Source: a virus. From it: a stretch of DNA of 28,333 nt. The DNA lies in the IMG/VR virus record IMGVR_UViG_3300034152_000601, positions 1 to 28,333 of that record. One strand, 5' to 3'. Below are positions 14,084 to 22,312 of this stretch, piece by piece. The position numbers and the translations under genes are program-made. The stretch's first letter is position 1, and each line of letters opens with the position of its first letter. The notes beneath the pieces were generated by a model that made no database searches, had not been told where the DNA came from, and saw only the letters and a list, made by a program, of their open reading frames with translations.

Positions 14084-14353
14084 ATGGGAGAACTTGGTCC
14101 TGGATCTACACCAAGAAGATGGATACCAGAAGGCGGATTACAAAGACATAGGGAACGCATTCATAGGGAAAGCAAGGTTGCTGATGATCACAAGAAATTA
14201 CCTTTCGAATTTTCTAAACCGCCGAGGTCTAAAGGTCAAGCGTGGTTTAGATGCGTGGAATGCGGGCGAGAATTTTCGGCGCCTATAAACACTATAATGT
14301 ATGCTTGTCCTGAATGCAAAAAAGCAACTAAAGTGGAGAAATTATATGAGTAA
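14084..14353 (+). CDS. Small zinc-ribbon protein
   Basis: The product is 89 residues. The N-terminus is basic (GLQRHRERIHRESK). The C-terminal part is a rubredoxin-like ribbon with CVECGREFSAPINTIMYACP, that is CxxC at about 58-61 and a second CxxC (CPEC) at about 75-78. It starts one base after the HD gene stop and overlaps the NusG-like gene by eight bases (ATGAGTAA). Placed beside a transcription factor, it may bind RNA or RNA polymerase, but that is only positional. Confidence 0.75.
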   Translation: MGELGPGSTPRRWIPEGGLQRHRERIHRESKVADDHKKLPFEFSKPPRSKGQAWFRCVECGREFSAPINTIMYACPECKKATKVEKLYE

Positions 14354-14837
14354 CAGTTGTTGGCATGTTTGGACGATAATTCAACAGAGATATAAAAAAG
14401 CCCAAGAATTTTTGAATTCCCTGCCAGAAATAGAGGAAGTGCTGTATCCCACAGTGTTAAAGGAATACGACACTAAATCTGGCACTAAACAAAAGAATGT
14501 ACCTTTATATAGTAATTATATATTTGTTAGGTACGCTCATGACAACCATGTATATACTAAACTACATGAGTGTCCATGGATACGAGAATACTTGGGTACG
14601 TGTTCTCAAGAGGAAATGAAGGAAGTCGAAGCACTATCCAAAAGGAAATACGAGGATTTGGTACCCACTAATGAAGTTAAGACGGGCTATAGCTACAAAT
14701 TGAAAGGGACGCCATTTAAGGAGATGAGATGTACTGTAGTCGATATTGATGGTGATAATATTACAGTAGCTATAGAATTATTTGGATCGGACAGATTGAT
14801 TAAATGTACTATTGATGATATCGATTTGAAAGGGTAG
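14346..14837 (+). CDS. NusG-like transcription (anti)termination factor
   Basis: The product is 163 residues (E. coli NusG is 181). ATG 14346 is chosen because GGAG lies 9 bases upstream; extending further only adds residues from the overlapping gene. Residues 5-90 match the NGN domain: WHVWTIIQQRYKKAQEFLNS, then EVLYPTVLKEYDTKSG, and VPLYSNYIFVRY, which corresponds to FFPGYVLVQM of NusG. Residues about 110-162 match the KOW domain: VKTGYSYKLKGTPFKEMRCT, then VDIDGDNITVAIELFGSD. NusG binds the RNA polymerase clamp and changes pausing and termination. This phage copy sits just upstream of the terminase and head genes, downstream of a strong terminator, which suits a role in late-gene read-through. 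Confidence 0.82.
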   Translation: MSNSCWHVWTIIQQRYKKAQEFLNSLPEIEEVLYPTVLKEYDTKSGTKQKNVPLYSNYIFVRYAHDNHVYTKLHECPWIREYLGTCSQEEMKEVEALSKRKYEDLVPTNEVKTGYSYKLKGTPFKEMRCTVVDIDGDNITVAIELFGSDRLIKCTIDDIDLKG

Positions 14838-14839
14838 CC

Positions 14840-15271
14840 ATGGAGACCGACATTAAGATCAAGAAGAAACGGGGGAGACCGTTTGGGCATAAATTAAGCG
14901 AGGAAACCAAAGAAAAAATAAGGCAGCAGAGGCTAGGAACCAGGCATTCCCAAGAGACCAAAAATAAAATTTCTAGATCTTTGATAAAATATTTTAAAAA
15001 GCGAGATTCTTTGGCGGAGAGTATGGAATACGAATATCGTAAGATGCCCAAAGAAGCAGTCGCCTGGGTTCATGACAACAGAAAAAGCATTGATGAAACC
15101 GAACATGTGATGACAGAAAGGCGATTATGGTATTTGAATCAGCTCGAAATAAGTATGGGAACCGATTTTGAGCATATATTTGGACACAATGCCACCCCAG
15201 AATTTTTTATGTTATTAAAGGAAGAGGTGAATGACCCCGAGCTTATAGAAGAACTAGAATCATTGGTATAA
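14840..15271 (+). CDS. AT-hook / NUMOD3-repeat DNA-binding protein
   Basis: The product is 143 residues. KKKRGRPFGHKL (residues 8-19) contains an AT-hook core RGRP. Two NUMOD3-type repeats follow: LSEETKEKIRQQRLG and HSQETKNKISRSLIK. NUMOD3 helices are DNA-binding units normally attached to GIY-YIG or HNH homing endonucleases; here no nuclease motif is present. The C-terminal half is acidic and helical (ATPEFFMLLKEEVNDPELIE). Immediately before the terminase genes, it could be a DNA-recognition partner in packaging or a remnant of a homing nuclease kept as a regulator. Confidence 0.72.
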   Translation: METDIKIKKKRGRPFGHKLSEETKEKIRQQRLGTRHSQETKNKISRSLIKYFKKRDSLAESMEYEYRKMPKEAVAWVHDNRKSIDETEHVMTERRLWYLNQLEISMGTDFEHIFGHNATPEFFMLLKEEVNDPELIEELESLV

Positions 15272-15281
15272 GAGGAGAACG

Positions 15282-15806
15282 ATGGCGAAAAGGGGGCCTG
15301 GGAGGCCAAAAAACCCACCTAAATTTAAAGAGCTATTACAGCGTTTAATTCCAGCCGCCGACATTTTTAAAGAAGACGAGAGAGAAATGTATGAAGGTCT
15401 GGTTGGAGTTTATCTACGCGATTTTGACGAATCTCAACTAACTGCAAATGATATGGATGATATTATGTCCATAGCAATGAACAGGGTGTTAGAAATCCGC
15501 TTACTGAAACTTAGCAAAGACGATACTACTTTGCAAATAGATGCTTCCACAGCCATTGAAAGGCTGAGAAAGCAAACAGAAAAACTAAAAGACAATTTAG
15601 CTGCAAGAAGAAAAGACCGCATAGACCCTAAAAAGTTTGGCGGTTTTTCTATTGTTGATTTAGCCGTTGCGTTTGATCAAGAGAGAAAGAACGAAGATTC
15701 TGAACGCGCTGCTCAATTTGAAGCTGAAGAAAAAGAAGTTTTGAAGTCAAAACTTTTGGTTGGTAATAGGGAAGACGAGGACGCAGAAGTAGTAGAAAAA
15801 GATTAA
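15282..15806 (+). CDS. terS: Terminase small subunit candidate
   Basis: The product is 174 residues. The N-terminus KRGPGRPKNPP is an AT-hook-like basic patch. Helical parts follow: FKELLQRLIPAADIFKEDER, NDMDDIMSIAMNRVLEIRLL and IDASTAIERLRKQTEKLKDN, then a C-terminal tail that turns acidic (NREDEDAEVVEKD). Small terminase subunits bind phage DNA and form rings, and usually lie directly before the large subunit, as here with one base between genes. The helical pattern with a conserved R-LeiR stretch supports the call; sequence alone does not prove it. Confidence 0.65.
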   Translation: MAKRGPGRPKNPPKFKELLQRLIPAADIFKEDEREMYEGLVGVYLRDFDESQLTANDMDDIMSIAMNRVLEIRLLKLSKDDTTLQIDASTAIERLRKQTEKLKDNLAARRKDRIDPKKFGGFSIVDLAVAFDQERKNEDSERAAQFEAEEKEVLKSKLLVGNREDEDAEVVEKD

Positions 15807-15807
15807 T

Positions 15808-17511
15808 ATGGCGAACATAGATATATATGAAAACATAGATCTCATTCTGGATCAGGGAGCCGCGATGATATCTCACTATAGATCTGATCCGGTTCTCGCA
15901 GCCTATGACTTGCTTCGAGTAGACTTAGCTCCTATCCAGAGAGTTATTTTAAGAGATATGTGGTTTAAAAGTTTTACTATTACGGTCATGGGGCGCGGAG
16001 GCGGAAAAACTTTTTTGTTGGGCGTTAACGCTGCCCTACATGCATTATTGTATCCAGGATATAGGATAGGACTTATTGCCCCCTCATTTCGTCAGTCCAA
16101 AATGATTTTTGCGGAGGTAGAAAAACTTTATAACAGATCTCCTATATTGAGAGAAGCTGTTGAAAAAAAACCTACTCGTGGCGCTGATACTTGTTTCTTG
16201 AAATTCAAGTCGACTGATTATTCGAACGGAAGCTATATAGAAGCACTACCTATTGGTGTAGACGGCGCCAAGATCCGTGGTTCCCGTTTCTATTTGGTTC
16301 AAATAGACGAGCTAGCTCAAATGCCGCCGGATATTATTGATATGGTTATTAGACCTATGGCGGCGGTTAGCTTGGAGCCCATGCAACGAGTTCGTGAAAA
16401 AGAAAGGCAGCAAAGATTAATAGAGTTAGGACTTGCTACAGAAGATGATTTTGAAGAAACCACTGCTAATAAAATGATAATGACTTCTTCTGGATATTTT
16501 AAGTTTAATCACATGTGGAATAGAATGAAGTCTTACTGGAAGGCTATCAAGGAGGAGCCGGAAGGTCATAAAAAATATGCGGTTCATCAAGTACCCTATA
16601 AATTGTTGCCCAAAGGATTTATGGACGAGGAAAACATTCGCGTCGCCAAAAGAGACATGTCAACCATAGAGTTCATGATGGAATATGAAGCCGCTATGGT
16701 TTCTGACAGCGATGGATTTTTTAAAGCCTCCATGTTAGAAGCGTGTACTCTTGGCAGTTCTTTTCCAATGAGGCTGAATGGTGAAAGCGGCAAGGAATAT
16801 GTTATGGGTGTGGACCCAAATCAAGGGGGCGCCGCGGCTTGCGGAATAGTAATTATAGAAGTTGGAAATCCTCATAAAATAGTTTACGTACAAGAATTAA
16901 AAAAGAAAACCACTCAAGAGATGGTTATTGAAATACAAAAATTGTCAGATAATTTTAATTTGAAAAGAATATATATGGATTCTCAAGGCGGCGGTAATGC
17001 CATTAAAGATTTATTGCAAGAGGGGTATAATAAACACGAACCTATATTAGATGTGGAAGACGAAACTAATTTGAGCAAACCAGGCAGAAGGATTTTACAA
17101 TTAGTTAATCCTACAAGTAATTGGATATCTGATGCTAATTTTGACGCGCTCGCGCTTTTTGAACACAAAGATTTGAGATTTCCTATGCCGCACACCTCAA
17201 GTTTAGCCGCCGATAAATTGTATGACGACGTTAAGTTATTGAAATCACAGCTAACAAATATAATTGTTACGCAAACTGCCCGGGGCATAAGACATTTTGA
17301 TACGCCTAGAAAAGGGCAAAACAAAGATTTATATTCTGCTTTGATATTATCAGCTTGGGGCGTCAGAGAGCTATTTAGAGCTTCTCAGGAACCCGAAAAA
17401 CGCGTTCATCACCAAGGACTGGTAAGGCAGCATAGAGCGGGTGCTAAATTTGCTCCAGTAGCATCCGTAAGTGGTAAAGATTATTTGGGGCAAGCGACTT
17501 TAAAGAAGTAA
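15808..17511 (+). CDS. terL: Terminase large subunit (packaging ATPase-nuclease)
   Basis: The product is 567 residues, within the usual range. The ATPase domain has Walker A GRGGGKT (62-68), Walker B FYLVQIDELAQ with Asp167-Glu168, and a coupling motif near MIMTSSGY (223-230). The RNase H-like nuclease has its three acidic residues at Asp336 (MGVDPNQGG), Asp391 (IYMDSQGGG) and Asp507 (KDLYSALILSAWG). A charged segment at about 193-220 (RVREKERQQRLIELGLATED) is an insertion after Walker B relative to compact terminases. The protein moves DNA into the prohead through the portal and cuts it. The start codon follows the small-subunit stop by one base with no good ribosome binding site, so translation is probably coupled. 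Confidence 0.95.
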   Translation: MANIDIYENIDLILDQGAAMISHYRSDPVLAAYDLLRVDLAPIQRVILRDMWFKSFTITVMGRGGGKTFLLGVNAALHALLYPGYRIGLIAPSFRQSKMIFAEVEKLYNRSPILREAVEKKPTRGADTCFLKFKSTDYSNGSYIEALPIGVDGAKIRGSRFYLVQIDELAQMPPDIIDMVIRPMAAVSLEPMQRVREKERQQRLIELGLATEDDFEETTANKMIMTSSGYFKFNHMWNRMKSYWKAIKEEPEGHKKYAVHQVPYKLLPKGFMDEENIRVAKRDMSTIEFMMEYEAAMVSDSDGFFKASMLEACTLGSSFPMRLNGESGKEYVMGVDPNQGGAAACGIVIIEVGNPHKIVYVQELKKKTTQEMVIEIQKLSDNFNLKRIYMDSQGGGNAIKDLLQEGYNKHEPILDVEDETNLSKPGRRILQLVNPTSNWISDANFDALALFEHKDLRFPMPHTSSLAADKLYDDVKLLKSQLTNIIVTQTARGIRHFDTPRKGQNKDLYSALILSAWGVRELFRASQEPEKRVHHQGLVRQHRAGAKFAPVASVSGKDYLGQATLKK

Positions 17512-17515
17512 TAAT

Positions 17516-17537
17516 CTAACCGTGGATTAGTAGAGGC
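17516..17537 (+). promoter_or_regulatory. Shared leader motif CTAACC-N9-TAGAGGC (copy B)
   Basis: This copy starts four bases after the terL stop. CTAACC and GGATTAG can pair as a short stem, and GAGG can pair with CCTC at 17541-17544. The same core occurs at 1567 and 19782. Confidence 0.35.
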
Positions 17538-17578
17538 GTGCCCTCATATCTAAATTATAGTAAAGAAAGGATTAAATT

Positions 17579-17797
17579 ATGGATTGGCACGAGTTTTGGA
17601 AAGAATGGATTCAACGATTGTTAGATACACTAACTTCTGTTAAAGTGTGGGTATTGATGGCAACTTTCTGCGCCGTGTTTTTTGGTGTATCTATACCTAC
17701 CGCAGCGGCCACTATAATTACATCCGTTATCGGTGTTCGAGAAGGGTATAAAGTTATCAGAAGCAGAAGTGGTCAGGGAGAAAGAGATAAGATTTAA
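17579..17797 (+). CDS. Small membrane protein, holin-like
   Basis: The product is 72 residues. An amphipathic start (DWHEFWKEWIQRLLDTL) is followed by a hydrophobic run VWVLMATFCAVFFGVSIPTA (about 23-42) and a second, weaker one, ATIITSVIGV (about 44-53), and then a charged tail RSRSGQGERDKI. Size and charge pattern fit phage holins, which open the membrane at lysis, but no endolysin is nearby. AAAGG about 8 bases before ATG 17579 supports the start. It lies between the terminase and portal genes. Confidence 0.6.
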   Translation: MDWHEFWKEWIQRLLDTLTSVKVWVLMATFCAVFFGVSIPTAAATIITSVIGVREGYKVIRSRSGQGERDKI

Positions 17798-17811
17798 AAA
17801 GGAGTATTTAT

Positions 17812-19764
17812 ATGGATTCTAAACATTTAGACCTTGTTACAGCTAATCTTAAAGAAAAATATCCAAAGGCGGGTATTCAGAGAATAGAGGTGAACGAAGA
17901 AACTGGAAAGTCCATCTTTTTCTTAAAACCTACCGAAAGCGTTTTGGCTAGTTTGCCTAATGGGGCGGGGTTGTCCCCAAGAATAGCCAGAGCTTCAACT
18001 ATTAGGCGAGATTTTTTAGCCAGGCCCGATTTGGATTTGATAAAAAGATCTGTTTCGGAAGAAGATCCTAGGGAAATTTTTACTAGGGCTATCAAATATT
18101 ATTTCGAAAATGACGTTTATGGGTCGCACATAGATATTTTAACCAACTTTGCGTCCAAGGGATTCGAAAACGCTATAGATAATGACGAAATAAAAATGTT
18201 TTACGATACTTGGAATTTTGACGTAAATTTTAAACAGATTTTGGATTGGATATTTTTTGATTTTTTTAGAGTAGGCATGGTAAGAACTTATAAAATTATT
18301 GGTAAATATGAGCCGGGCGTCAGTTATCTTTCGCCGGTGCCTGGTCAAAAACGCACTAAAAAAGAGCGGGGCATTCTTTCAGCAATCACTGAAAGGGCGG
18401 AGAGAATAAGGGCTAGGCGACTGGCTAAAGTAGAAGAGAGGATGAAGCAGTTAGACGGCCGGAAACCCGATGAAAAAGTTTTAAAAGAAGAACTGGCCGC
18501 GCGAAAAAAAGTATGGTCAAAAGGTTTTATGCCCATTGCTTATACTGTTTTGAACCCTCTAAATATTACCATTGAGGGTAGTTTGTTATTTGACAAATCT
18601 AAAGTAATTTTGGAACCCTCTCCCGAATTGAGAGCGCTTTTGACTAAAAATACCGGTGACATGACCGATGACGAGAAAGAAATAGTAAAATTTTTGCCCT
18701 CGGACTTTAAAAAGGCTGCGGAATCTGGTAATATAGAGCTTGATCCGATGTTCGTAGGCGCCATTGATTACAGGAAACAGCCGTATGAGCGGTATCCAAA
18801 ACCCCGAGGGGTTAAAGCTTTTGATTCATTGGAGTATAAAAAGTCTTTGCGAGAAGCGGATTTAAGTACTTTGGACGGAATTTCTAATTATATCCTTAAG
18901 ATAACTATTGGAAATGACGACTATCCTTGTACTGATCAAACTCAATTAGAGACCGTTGCTCAATTATTTAATACTACTTCCAAATCTTTTGACGTAGTTT
19001 GGAACCACACTTTGGAAATAGAAAAAATAGTTTCGCCTGAAATTGAAGCTATTTTGGGGCAGGATAAATATACGCAGGTTAATGAAGACATTACCGGCGC
19101 TATCGCGATGTCTAGAGCGTTGATAGATGGTACCACGAATGTTAATACTGGTGAAGCCGGGCTGATTACTAAAGTAGTTATAGAGGAGATTAATTACGCT
19201 AGGCGCCAAGTTGAAAGGTGGATTTACAATGAGTACAGACAGATAGCGGAAGCCGCTGGTTTTGATCAATTTCCGAAAGTTCGTTGGGATAACACTATAC
19301 TTAGAGACATTATACTTTACATGAGCACTATTTCGCAGCTCGTTGACAGGCGCATGCTGTCTTACAAAACCGCCATTGAGCAACTCGGATTTGATTATCC
19401 TAATGAATTTAATAACATGCAGAATGAATTACCATCTGTTCTGGAAGGTGTTTTGGGTATTTTGGGCAGTCCCTTTCAGCAATCCAGAATGGGATTTCAG
19501 CCGGTTCAAAATGCGCCGCAGGGAACACCTTCGGCGGGCAGGCCCAAGGGGCAGGTACCCAAAAAGAAACAACCTAGCACAAAACCACAAACTAAAATTA
19601 AAACACCTAATCAGGCGCCAAGCCAACAGCCTGGTCCAAGTCCGCAAGCTGCTGGAATAAGTGTGAAAAATGCGATTACAAAAGCCGCGGAAATTTTAGA
19701 TGAGGATGAATTTAGGTCTTTTCTTAAAGGTATTTCACTTGAATTAAAATCTGATAATCGATAG
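17812..19764 (+). CDS. Portal protein
   Basis: The product is 650 residues with AAGGAG upstream. Position directly after the terminase and before the protease, size, and sequence agree with a portal. Residues about 95-160 (YFENDVYGSHIDILTNFASK; WIFFDFFRVGMVRTYKI) and 240-260 (MPIAYTVLNPLNITIEG) match the wing and stem order of large portals, and the helical region 440-550 (EINYARRQVERWIYNEYRQI; MLSYKTAIEQLGFDYPNE) matches the crown side. An extra basic coiled coil sits at about 185-230 (RARRLAKVEERMKQLDGRK). Residues about 565-615 are rich in Pro, Gln and Lys and disordered, followed by a short helix. Twelve copies would form the DNA channel at one head vertex. Confidence 0.85.
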   Translation: MDSKHLDLVTANLKEKYPKAGIQRIEVNEETGKSIFFLKPTESVLASLPNGAGLSPRIARASTIRRDFLARPDLDLIKRSVSEEDPREIFTRAIKYYFENDVYGSHIDILTNFASKGFENAIDNDEIKMFYDTWNFDVNFKQILDWIFFDFFRVGMVRTYKIIGKYEPGVSYLSPVPGQKRTKKERGILSAITERAERIRARRLAKVEERMKQLDGRKPDEKVLKEELAARKKVWSKGFMPIAYTVLNPLNITIEGSLLFDKSKVILEPSPELRALLTKNTGDMTDDEKEIVKFLPSDFKKAAESGNIELDPMFVGAIDYRKQPYERYPKPRGVKAFDSLEYKKSLREADLSTLDGISNYILKITIGNDDYPCTDQTQLETVAQLFNTTSKSFDVVWNHTLEIEKIVSPEIEAILGQDKYTQVNEDITGAIAMSRALIDGTTNVNTGEAGLITKVVIEEINYARRQVERWIYNEYRQIAEAAGFDQFPKVRWDNTILRDIILYMSTISQLVDRRMLSYKTAIEQLGFDYPNEFNNMQNELPSVLEGVLGILGSPFQQSRMGFQPVQNAPQGTPSAGRPKGQVPKKKQPSTKPQTKIKTPNQAPSQQPGPSPQAAGISVKNAITKAAEILDEDEFRSFLKGISLELKSDNR

Positions 19765-19781
19765 TGGTGGCGCATATTTAA

Positions 19782-19804
19782 CTAACCCGCCTATTATTAG
19801 AGGC
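19782..19804 (+). promoter_or_regulatory. Shared leader motif CTAACC-N10-TAGAGGC (copy C)
   Basis: This copy lies 17 bases after the portal stop and about 30 bases before the GTG of the protease gene. GCCT and AGGC within it can pair around ATTATTAG. The core matches copies at 1567 and 17516. Confidence 0.35.
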
Positions 19805-19833
19805 ACTATCATTTTTAAGAGGAGGAGTTTGCC

Positions 19834-20931
19834 GTGGAGAAATATATTCTAGAGGCGGATATAGAACTTTTCGAGGGCACGGAGGACCTCAAGAAGGAAG
19901 TTGCGTCGATTATGCAATTTCCTGAAAACAGAACCCCGGATATGCTGTTCTTTTCGGGCATTTTTGTTTCGTCTGGAGAGAATCTAAACAAAGCATATTT
20001 TTTACCCTCCGAACTAGTCAAATCACACGCCACAATCAATAACAAAGCATTGGATCTAGAACACAGCGAAACCGATATCGTAGGGCACATCTATGACAGT
20101 GCTTTTGTTGACAGAGCCGGAAAAAGACTTGATATTGGTAGTCTGAAAGAATATAATGAATCCGAATTGAATAAAATGGATATTGACGTTATGATAGCCG
20201 GAATTATTTATAAAAGTCGATTTCCAGAACTGGCAGAAGAAGTTAAAAATAATAAATGGAAACTATCAATGGAAACCTATTTTCAGGATTTTGATGTGAA
20301 AATAGGTGATCTAATTATGTCTAGAAAAGAAGCTGAGGCGCTCGGCTTGGCTTCAGAAGACGTTTTGGGAAGGTTGGCAAAAATTTTGAGGAAAGGGAAA
20401 GAAATTGCCAAAGGCAATATCGCAAGGGTTTTAAGAGAACTTATGTTTTCTGGGTGCGGGTTGGTGCAGAATCCAGCTAACCCCAGATCTGTTATTTTGG
20501 AAACGGCTAAGAAGCGTAAAGAGGCTAAGGGTGAGGAAATAATAATAGAGCTAGAACCTGAAGTAGGGGAGAACGATGATATGAAAAAGGAAAAAGCGCA
20601 GGATTTTACTTCACCCGCCGCTGATCCAGGCGGGCCTGATGGTAGAGATATACTTTCGCAAACAAGCCCGGGAATCTGCGTGAGCTATCGAAGACGGGTT
20701 ATCGATGCCACATATGAAGGTCCTGACACCAAGATTCTTCATGAAGACTGGTGTACTTTATATGATACGGCATGTACCTCGCCCTCAAGAGGCGCGGACC
20801 ACCCGGAATGTATTAGGCATCAGATTATAGAAGTTACCGGGCGATATACACATCACAAGTTAGGCATTTTGGCCGAAAGGGATAAACGAGGCGATCTCTT
20901 AACCAGATTGAAGAACTTGTTGAATAAATAA
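19834..20931 (+). CDS. Prohead protease-like protein with Cys-rich C-terminal part
   Basis: The product is 365 residues starting at GTG 19834 after AGGAGGAG. Residues 1-220 look like a herpes-assemblin-type prohead protease: candidate catalytic His77 in NKALDLEHSETDIVGHI and Ser145 in KWKLSMETYFQD, 68 residues apart, as in T4 gp21-like enzymes (His65/Ser140). CGLVQNPANPRSV near 208-220 matches the family's late PANP motif. Residues about 225-250 are a charged linker. Residues 250-365 form a separate domain with cysteines in SPGICVSYRRRV, HEDWCTLYDTACTSP and HPECIRHQ. The enzyme would trim scaffold and capsid proteins during head maturation. The C-terminal domain is unusual and may be made separately from an internal ATG at 20581. 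Confidence 0.72.
   Translation: MEKYILEADIELFEGTEDLKKEVASIMQFPENRTPDMLFFSGIFVSSGENLNKAYFLPSELVKSHATINNKALDLEHSETDIVGHIYDSAFVDRAGKRLDIGSLKEYNESELNKMDIDVMIAGIIYKSRFPELAEEVKNNKWKLSMETYFQDFDVKIGDLIMSRKEAEALGLASEDVLGRLAKILRKGKEIAKGNIARVLRELMFSGCGLVQNPANPRSVILETAKKRKEAKGEEIIIELEPEVGENDDMKKEKAQDFTSPAADPGGPDGRDILSQTSPGICVSYRRRVIDATYEGPDTKILHEDWCTLYDTACTSPSRGADHPECIRHQIIEVTGRYTHHKLGILAERDKRGDLLTRLKNLLNK
20565..20583 (+). promoter_or_regulatory. Candidate internal ribosome binding site and start
   Basis: AGGGGAG (20565-20571) lies nine bases before an in-frame ATG (20581) inside the protease gene. Translation from it would give a 116-residue protein equal to the Cys-rich C-terminal domain. In lambdoid phages the scaffold is nested in this manner within the protease gene. 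Confidence 0.4.
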
Positions 20932-20950
20932 TAAAAGGAGGTAATCGCTC

Positions 20951-21376
20951 ATGCCACAAGCACAGACCGGAAAAACTAAAAGTGTTCCTAAAGTTGTAAG
21001 GGTAAACGCTGCTGATGGCGAAGCCGTATTGTACAGAAATCTGGGCAATGGACGCAGGCTACCCTTTATTTGGGGCACTAGTGTCACTTTGGCATCAGGT
21101 GTCACCGAAGTGGTGATATCCAGCGGTGTTTCGTTTCATGGTAATGACGTTGCGGCAGGAATCATTGAAGTAACTCCGCTTTCAGCTGCTGGCGGTGCTC
21201 TTGGCTACTATGTAGACAAAGACGCTGTTAATAATGTAGTTAAATTGAAAGCGGCTGCTCCTAGTGAGGACTGCGCTTTTGACGTCATGATTATGTTGGG
21301 TGTTGGTTACAATTTCGATAACACTCACACAACTCAAGTTTTTTGGAAAAATTCTTCAGTAACTTATACTGGTTAA
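20951..21376 (+). CDS. Small beta-rich head protein (decoration candidate)
   Basis: The product is 141 residues with AGGAGG before ATG 20951. It is predicted beta-rich (AVLYRNLGNGRRLPFIWGTS; EVVISSGVSFHGNDVAAGII) and has no helices of note, signals or catalytic residues. It lies between the prohead protease and the scaffold candidate. Head decoration and stabilising proteins often have this size and position, so it is a candidate for one, without direct motif evidence. Confidence 0.6.
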   Translation: MPQAQTGKTKSVPKVVRVNAADGEAVLYRNLGNGRRLPFIWGTSVTLASGVTEVVISSGVSFHGNDVAAGIIEVTPLSAAGGALGYYVDKDAVNNVVKLKAAAPSEDCAFDVMIMLGVGYNFDNTHTTQVFWKNSSVTYTG

Positions 21377-21408
21377 TTGTATTATTCTAAAAGCATTGGG
21401 ATAAGGAC

Positions 21409-21477
21409 ATGGGGCATTTTGAAATTGAATTAACAGAGGTTGGTCAGAGATTTTTAAACTATTTTAAGGAGGTTTAG
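21409..21477 (+). CDS. Possible 22-residue peptide ORF before scaffold gene
   Basis: ATG 21409 opens MGHFEIELTEVGQRFLNYFK followed by EV and a stop at 21475-21477. Its last codons contain the AGGAGG of the next gene, so translation of it would couple to the scaffold gene. Its own ribosome binding site (AAGG) is too close to the ATG. It may be chance; the composition is plausible for a short amphipathic peptide. Confidence 0.2.
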   Translation: MGHFEIELTEVGQRFLNYFKEV

Positions 21478-21481
21478 CTTC

Positions 21482-22276
21482 ATGACTGATGATAAACTGA
21501 CTCAAGATGTTAAGTCTATAGTCGATGGCATCTTCAAGCAGAAAGAAGAAGTGGCTATGCGCAAAGAAATCGAGGACGCGCTAGACAAGTCCGCTAATAA
21601 AATCAATGAACTCGTTGAGACCTTAGAGGCAAAGGATACCGAGATGAGCAAATTGGAAGATCAAGTGGGCGAGCTTGAGGGTACTATTGCTGAGCTTTCT
21701 GACAAAGTTGGTGAGCTTGAGAAAGAGAAGGAGAATCTTGAGAAAGAAAAATCTGACTTTGAAGCTGAGAAAGAAGAGCTAGTAAAACAAGCAGAAGAAG
21801 TTAAAACTGAGCTTGACAATATTAAGAAAGATCAACTTGCGCAGGCAAGGTTTAATGAACTTAAAGAAGCTGGTGTTGCTGCTACTGATGAAAAAGCTGT
21901 CGAAGATCAGATTGCCAAGATTCGCGAGATGGAAGACGAAGTTTTTGAGACTTACAAAGAGGAACGCGTTGAGCTTCGAAAATCCATCGTTGCCGAGCTA
22001 GAGGCATCTAGTAAGGAAGATAAAGAGTCTGAAGAAGAGGAAGCTTCGGAAGAAGAGGGAAAGGAAACCAATTCGGAAGAAGAAGAGGCTTCGGAAGATA
22101 CCACAGCTGAATTGGAAGAAAATGAGGAAGAGGCTGCGGCCGATTCTGAAGAATCAATTGACCCCATGAAGGCTGTTGCTGCTATGTTGAATATGGAGAT
22201 TACTCCTAAAAAAGAAATGCGCGACAAGTATCTAGAGTTAGGCAAAGAATTGGCCAAGAGATTTACGCGAGAGTAA
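21482..22276 (+). CDS. Head scaffold protein candidate
   Basis: The product is 264 residues with AAGGAGG upstream. Residues about 25-125 form a continuous coiled coil (ELVETLEAKDTEMSKLEDQV; ELEKEKENLEKEKSDFEAEK). Residues about 175-225 are extremely acidic (EEEEASEEEGKETNSEEEE). A C-terminal helix KKEMRDKYLELGKELAKRF is basic. A long coiled coil, a disordered acidic part and a basic C-terminal capsid-binding helix are typical of phage scaffolding proteins, and the gene sits between protease and capsid genes. It probably directs capsid assembly and is then removed by the protease. Confidence 0.75.
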   Translation: MTDDKLTQDVKSIVDGIFKQKEEVAMRKEIEDALDKSANKINELVETLEAKDTEMSKLEDQVGELEGTIAELSDKVGELEKEKENLEKEKSDFEAEKEELVKQAEEVKTELDNIKKDQLAQARFNELKEAGVAATDEKAVEDQIAKIREMEDEVFETYKEERVELRKSIVAELEASSKEDKESEEEEASEEEGKETNSEEEEASEDTTAELEENEEEAAADSEESIDPMKAVAAMLNMEITPKKEMRDKYLELGKELAKRFTRE

Positions 22277-22312
22277 TCTTTGTTAAATTTTGTATAAGGA
22301 GGAAGCATAATT

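Noticed and set aside
14094-14288. Second + strand frame inside the zinc-ribbon gene
   Set aside because: It is fully inside the better-supported gene, lacks the CxxC pairs and has no ribosome binding site of its own.
21952-22308. 118-residue minus-strand Ser-rich frame
   Set aside because: It is the antisense of the acidic GAA/GAG-rich scaffold tail, whose complement reads as Ser and Leu codons.
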